Source: Ascidia mentula | Taxonomy: Eukaryota > Chordata > Ascidiacea > Phlebobranchia > Ascidiidae | Assembly: GCA_947561715.1 (NCBI GenBank) | Contig: OX387202.1 | Span: forward strand, 3,534,001 to 3,598,000 | Length of the DNA stretch: 64,000 bases | Direction: 5' to 3' | Part shown: one piece after another, positions 60,451-64,000 of the stretch | How positions within the stretch are numbered: the stretch's first letter is position 1 | Layout: every line of letters starts with the position of its first letter | Made by a program: the position numbers and the translations under genes | The notes under the pieces: generated by a model | Database searches by the model: none | Seen by the model: the letters and a program-made list of their open reading frames with translations, nothing else | What the model was told of the DNA's origin: nothing

Positions 60451-60544
60451 CAGACCATTCCCTTTGGCTCGGAAGCCTCCGTAGCAATGGGTCGTGAAAT
60501 TACATTGCCAATAGTTGTATGGGGCTTGGTATAGATTTTAATGC

Positions 60545-60818
60545 CTAATCCGACATCAATCTTGGCAATGTTTCGTCAAGGCCAGGGACGAAGGGAATAA
60601 GAACTGCTCCGCTAGTGCGCGTTTCATCCTTACGGGTTATTGCCAGTATATTTTGAGCGTGCCATAACAGTGGTGATTGATAGGGATACCGGTACATTGG
60701 TGAACAATGACACCACATCAAAGGATACCATGCTGTCATGTTGCTCCACTCGTAAGCTCCGTACCTCGACTGCAAACTCGAGTGAGTTTTTCACATGGTG
60801 CGGACTATTGCCCAACAA
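60545..60818 (-). pseudogene. reverse-transcriptase fragment and linker of the PLE
   Basis: Contains NSLEFAVEVRSL, HDSMVSFDVVSLFTNVPV (RT motif A with its Asp) and, in the overlapping frame, GAVLIPFVPGLDETLPRLMS (thumb-to-nuclease linker). The stretch with the YVDD motif between them is deleted. Confidence 0.85.
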
Positions 60819-60837
60819 AAGGAGCGATTATTTTAGC

Positions 60838-61148
60838 ATTCTTGAGTCGCTTCACATTCACAAAAACAGCGGATGCGTCAACGACAAGGAACAATGTGTT
60901 TACTTTCCTGCAGTTTATAACAATTTGTTGTAACTGTTGCGCCTCCCGCAGTGTTTCGTGTTTTGCCTCTGTCACGTGATCTGACAAGCGGTGTCAACGT
61001 GTCCTTTTTTCTTTTTTTGTGCCCCTGAATGTTTTAGTGTAGTTTACTTTGAAATTGCGGCATCAAAACCTGATGAAGTCTCGCCGCATGGCAGACGAAA
61101 CGTCATAAAATACAGCACGTATATTTTATGCCAGCGGTACATTTTAAA
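60838..61148 (+). repeat. right inverted terminal repeat of the PLE
   Basis: The inverted partner of 59924-60236, ending ...ccagcggtacattttaaa before the 10-bp target repeat. Confidence 0.88.
61059..61132 (+). ncRNA. hammerhead-ribozyme-like motif, right arm
   Basis: GGCAT (helix I), CTGATGA at 61070-61076, helix II GTCT...AGAC, GAAA at 61097-61100, helix III ACGT (61100-61103) with ACGT (61117-61120), an A as cleavage-site base at 61121, then TATTTTATGCC closing helix I with GGCAT. All core bases of a type I hammerhead are present. Helix I has internal mismatches, as natural ones often do. Penelope-like elements are a known host of this ribozyme. Confidence 0.7.
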
Positions 61149-61250
61149 CTAAAACAAACCATTATTCAAAGTTTTGCAACATTTGTACTTGGTTAAGGAT
61201 TGCTTTATTGGAATACAAACCCATCCAAAATTCTGTTGATAGATCCCCAA

Positions 61251-61796
61251 GTAAAACACTTGACACTGATTTTCGGTGAATTGGTCCAAAAAAGTTAGAT
61301 GACCTTCATGTCAATGTATGACTTTTCACTTTGGTGTGTAATTTCCTGACCTTTATAAACAACACAATCCCGGGCGTATGGTTAAATATTGTAGTGTGAA
61401 ATCGGAAATTACTTGGCGTGTATATTCACCTCACTTAACCAACTTAGCGCTGGTGCCAGGGATTGCCCACCCCTGTGTTAGTGATATTTACCACAGTATG
61501 AATACCTGCCATCCATCTTCACAGTAAACTTCTTCTCCCGATCTGATATATTGGCGACCTTTAAGATCTGAAGTCTTACAGGAATCCCGTGAAACAGAAT
61601 ATATGAGATTCCAGAGATCTGCAGACGGTTAAAACTCATCAGATTGGTAGAAGTATTGAGGTAAACTCATTTACAAGCAAGTAGGCGGTGAAAACCACAC
61701 AATATTTGCACGACCTGGATTATGACCAGAATATACTCTCTGATATGGAACCCTCTCCGATTCGCACGTGATGACGTATATGTTGGGTATGCCAAT
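61251..61796. other. no gene recognised
   Basis: Unique sequence beyond the truncated gene copy. No open frame, repeat or RNA structure is supported. Confidence 0.5.
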
Positions 61797-61911
61797 ACCT
61801 TTGCCCGTAACTCACGTCATGACTCGCTTTTGCCCCTAGTGGTGTAGATATCTCACCAACCTACACCACTAGGGGCAGAAGCGAGTAATGACGTGACTTA
61901 CGGGCAAAGGT
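61797..61911. repeat. near-perfect 115-nt hairpin (51-bp arms)
   Basis: 61797-61847 and 61861-61911 are complementary with only three mismatches, around a 13-nt loop. Arms begin acctttgcccgtaa and end ctagtggtgtag. No target duplication is evident. Candidates are a foldback MITE or a hairpin RNA precursor. Confidence 0.85.
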
Positions 61912-61990
61912 TTTCAGAATTTGACACATATGTGAGATTTACATTTAAACAAAGTAAAACTCAACTGTTGGAAGTGTCACTCAGTTGACC

Positions 61991-62360
61991 TTGCAGTTGA
62001 TCCACTCTGTTCGACAACTCTGTGAATATAATGTTCGATGTGTGAGTGGACATTGAATGTTAAGTGCATGAACTTAACTGTTAGATTTGCGGTTCTGCTC
62101 ACTTTGCAGTTGATCCACTCTGTTCGACAACTCTGTGAATAAAATGTTCGATGTGTGAGTGGACATTGAATGTTAAGTGCATGAACTTAACTGTTAGATG
62201 TGCGGTTCTGCTCACTCTGCAGTTGAGCCACTCTGTTCGACAACTCTGTGAATACAATGTTCGATGTGTGAGTTGACATTGAATGTTAAGTGCATGAACT
62301 TAACTGTTGGATGTGCGGTTCTGTTCACTCTGCAGTTGATCCACTCTGTTCGAAAACTCT
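61991..62360. repeat. 113-bp tandem repeat, about 3.2 copies
   Basis: Units start at about 61991, 62104, 62217 and 62330 (gcagttgatccactctgttcg, gttaagtgcatgaactt). Copies differ at only a few sites, so the array is young or homogenised. Non-coding. Confidence 0.9.
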
Positions 62361-63086
62361 GCCAACAAAACTTACGTTAACGTTGACATGTTTTACGTCA
62401 CTAACATTACCCTTGTTACCATGAACTCCAATGTAATCGGTCTGCATTTCTTGGATCGTTTGGTTTTTGTCTTTTTTAAGTTGGCCTGGAAACATGCATG
62501 TTTTTCTGATATAACTCTTAAGAAACAAAACAAGCTACTTTTTAGACCAGTCCAGGTCAGTGCGTCTTTGTGTTATTCACCGAAATTAATAAAGTGCCTT
62601 TTGTTATTTACTGTGCGGACCTTCTCAAAAAATACAACATAATTTTTTCCCAACATCGTATGGAGGAAAACCACATATTGATACTTTTCTCCACGTTTTG
62701 TTTGATTATCTGTGTTGTTTATGCACGCAACACACCCCTTCTATCCCTTTGTTTTCATCGGTTTCCTGCACTCACATGTAATTTTGCACAAGTGTAAAAA
62801 AACTTCACCGGGTTTTCTTAGTATGGTTCGGTTGTATTTTTTTTGCTGGTATTAGTTAAGTTGTAAGATATACTCAATACACAAAGGTCATTAATGTAGT
62901 CAGTAACTGGATAGCTGTACTAGTAATCACTAGGTGGCGATGATAAGGCCAAAAGGTGGCGCTATAGAAAGATAATATACTTTGAATATCCACCAGGTCA
63001 GTCTGTTGGGTTTGAATTTCCTGCAACTTGTTCGTAAGTTGACCTGAAAGTGCAATCGTTAACGAAAAAGGGAAATATTTTTATAA
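62361..63086. other. no gene recognised
   Basis: AT-rich, with short ORFs on both strands and no family likeness. 62690-62790 faintly resembles 31080-31140. Confidence 0.45.
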
Positions 63087-63184
63087 CAAAACCGGTGATA
63101 TTTAATTCTTTGTTTTATTACAAAACCGGTAATATTTAATTCTTTGTTTTATTACAAAACCGGTAATATTTAATTCTTTGTTTA
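63087..63184. repeat. 34-bp tandem repeat, about three copies
   Basis: Unit caaaaccggtaatatttaa + ttctttgttttatta, starting at 63087, 63121 and 63155. One base differs in the first copy. A minisatellite. Confidence 0.92.
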
Positions 63185-63429
63185 AAGTAATTATAACTTC
63201 CTGTGTATTTAAGTGTCAGCTTTCACAATCTCATAAATTCTCATATTTTCCTACCATTGGTCACGAAGATCTGAATCAAACCCTGAAAAATATTTTGTTT
63301 TATTCCGTGATCTCTAAAATGAACAGAATCTAGCCCCTGATGTTGCACAGTCTTAAAACACGACAGCAATTATCCGATAGGAAACGTTTGAAACAAAGTG
63401 TTTCTGATTACCGTCAGTTGGTTTATTTT

Positions 63430-64000
63430 TTAAAAATTGTGAAAAATCGATTTCGCCTACAGCATACGTCATCATCAGTTTCTGCATTAAAGCACTCGAA
63501 GTACCTAAAATAAGCCAACAAATAAAAATAAAACTGAAATGGTGAGCAGAATTTCCCCTACCACTGCATCTACACAACTGCAAACTTCACACCAGTGCAA
63601 GACCCGCTAACATGAGCAACATTAAAAACAATGATAAAAGATGTACTCCATCCATAAAACACAACACCAAACAAAACTTTATTTTTTAGTTTGTTGAAAC
63701 TTGGGTACGGTTTCCTTTCCTTTGGCCCCAGGCTGTTCCACAAATACCACCGGAAAACAACTTAAAATGCTTAGGCGCGTACCTGCCGGTGGGTGCGCGT
63801 TTGCAAAATGGTGGCGCAAAGCCGTCTTGTCGTTGCTTCCCAACTTACTTTTGGTTGAATTCCAATCTGTGTTGTGTCCAACTTGTGGTTTTGGCTAACG
63901 TATTGTTCATGACATGTTGTGCACGTCGCAACATAAATGCTGAAATTCGCACAAGTTACATGTTGCAGCAGTTTATATTGTTTGCCTGCTATTGTTGTTA
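63430..64000 (-). mobile_element. Penelope-like element, second copy of the 7508/13404 family, running off the window
   Basis: Minus strand near 63960-63880 reads VTCANFSIYVATCTTCHEQYV, the Cys-rich GIY-YIG form seen at 13404-13710. The downstream stretch at 63430-63490 (aaaaatcgatttcgcctac) matches 7550-7600. Near 63465 the minus strand has CTGATGA and further on GAAA, but no pairing helix II, so only a decayed hammerhead could be there. The frame is interrupted. The 5' part lies beyond the window. Confidence 0.65.

Larger units (their letters stand above)
59886..61148 (-). mobile_element. Penelope-like element with inverted terminal repeats, in intron 10 of copy C
   Basis: Bounded by the 10-bp direct repeat CTAAAACAAA (59876-59885, 61149-61158); block B shows the uninserted intron near 47545. 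The ends are about 310 bp in inverted orientation (59924-60236 and 60838-61148). Each holds a hammerhead-like core and the same piece of the 3' coding end. Between them, on the minus strand, are an RT fragment (SMVSFDVVSLFTNVPV), the linker AVLIPFVPGLDETL and the GIY-YIG domain (CDGIYIGETKRAFKT). The RT palm is absent. Inverted pseudo-LTRs are known in Penelope-like elements. Confidence 0.9.
57109..61250 (-). pseudogene. copy C: truncated 3' end of the gene A/B family
   Basis: Retained exons: part of exon 10 (61250-61221), exon 11 (59690-59591), exon 12 (57695-57558) and exon 13 (57289-57109). The last three are in frame and well conserved (CAVYFGGAWWHFQCSRATLN; ends KMKVKCE). Exon 10 is cut within GFGDLS, and all LCCL, EGF and upstream fibrinogen exons are missing, so the copy ends at the edge of the duplication. 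A Penelope-like element sits in intron 10. A complete fibrinogen domain cannot be encoded. Confidence 0.88.

Noticed and set aside
63353-63583. Hammerhead motif in the PLE tail at the right end
   Set aside because: CTGATGA and GAAA are present, but the bases between them cannot form helix II, so it is at best a relic.

Overview
The window looks like AT-rich DNA from an invertebrate chordate, most likely an ascidian of the Ciona type. The evidence is short-intron genes for secreted LCCL/EGF/fibrinogen-domain proteins, a local C2H2 zinc-finger family, a tRNA-Thr-derived SINE, Penelope-like elements (PLEs) with hammerhead-ribozyme motifs, Ty3/gypsy elements and several classes of small DNA transposon. 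Species assignment is an inference from content and style.

Layout. 1-382 holds the tail of an unknown gene and a PHD-finger exon. 1826-13965 is one CR1/Jockey-like LINE, antisense, opened by successive insertions: a 2,047-bp element with 145-bp terminal inverted repeats carrying a spliced SGNH-hydrolase gene; a 450-bp piece with a membrane-tail reading frame; a 1.8-kb unidentified segment; and a Penelope-like element that was itself entered by a nearly whole Ty3/gypsy element (7932-13399). A second copy of LINE plus zinc-finger gene lies at 27660-30905 and lacks these insertions. Zinc-finger units lie at 14159-15159, 29985-30905 and 34385-35280, with a scrap near 39890. A rearranged PLE lies at 16608-18200. 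A truncated second Ty3/gypsy element (36846-39158) and two SINE copies follow, then an L1/Tx1-type LINE 3' end (41095-42400).

The main host genes are a tandem family on the minus strand. Gene A (19056-23621) can be read through 13 exons as a 535-residue secreted protein: signal peptide, LCCL, LCCL, EGF, cbEGF, EGF, fibrinogen C-terminal domain. Gene B (44764-50073) is a paralogue with all downstream exons in frame, but a 9-bp deletion removes the splice donor of its signal-peptide exon. Copy C (57109-61250) keeps only the 3' exons. Comparing the three copies gives natural empty sites for three small DNA transposons and a PLE, so their order of arrival can be read directly. Between B and C lies a plus-strand four-exon gene for a 193-residue protein of unknown family (52946-54529).

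The rest is duplicated flank, tandem repeats (113 bp and 34 bp units), a near-perfect 115-nt hairpin (61797-61911) and another PLE end running off the right edge. The most interesting items are the SGNH-carrying inverted-repeat element, the hammerhead motifs in the PLE ends, and the LCCL-EGF-fibrinogen gene family with its datable insertions.
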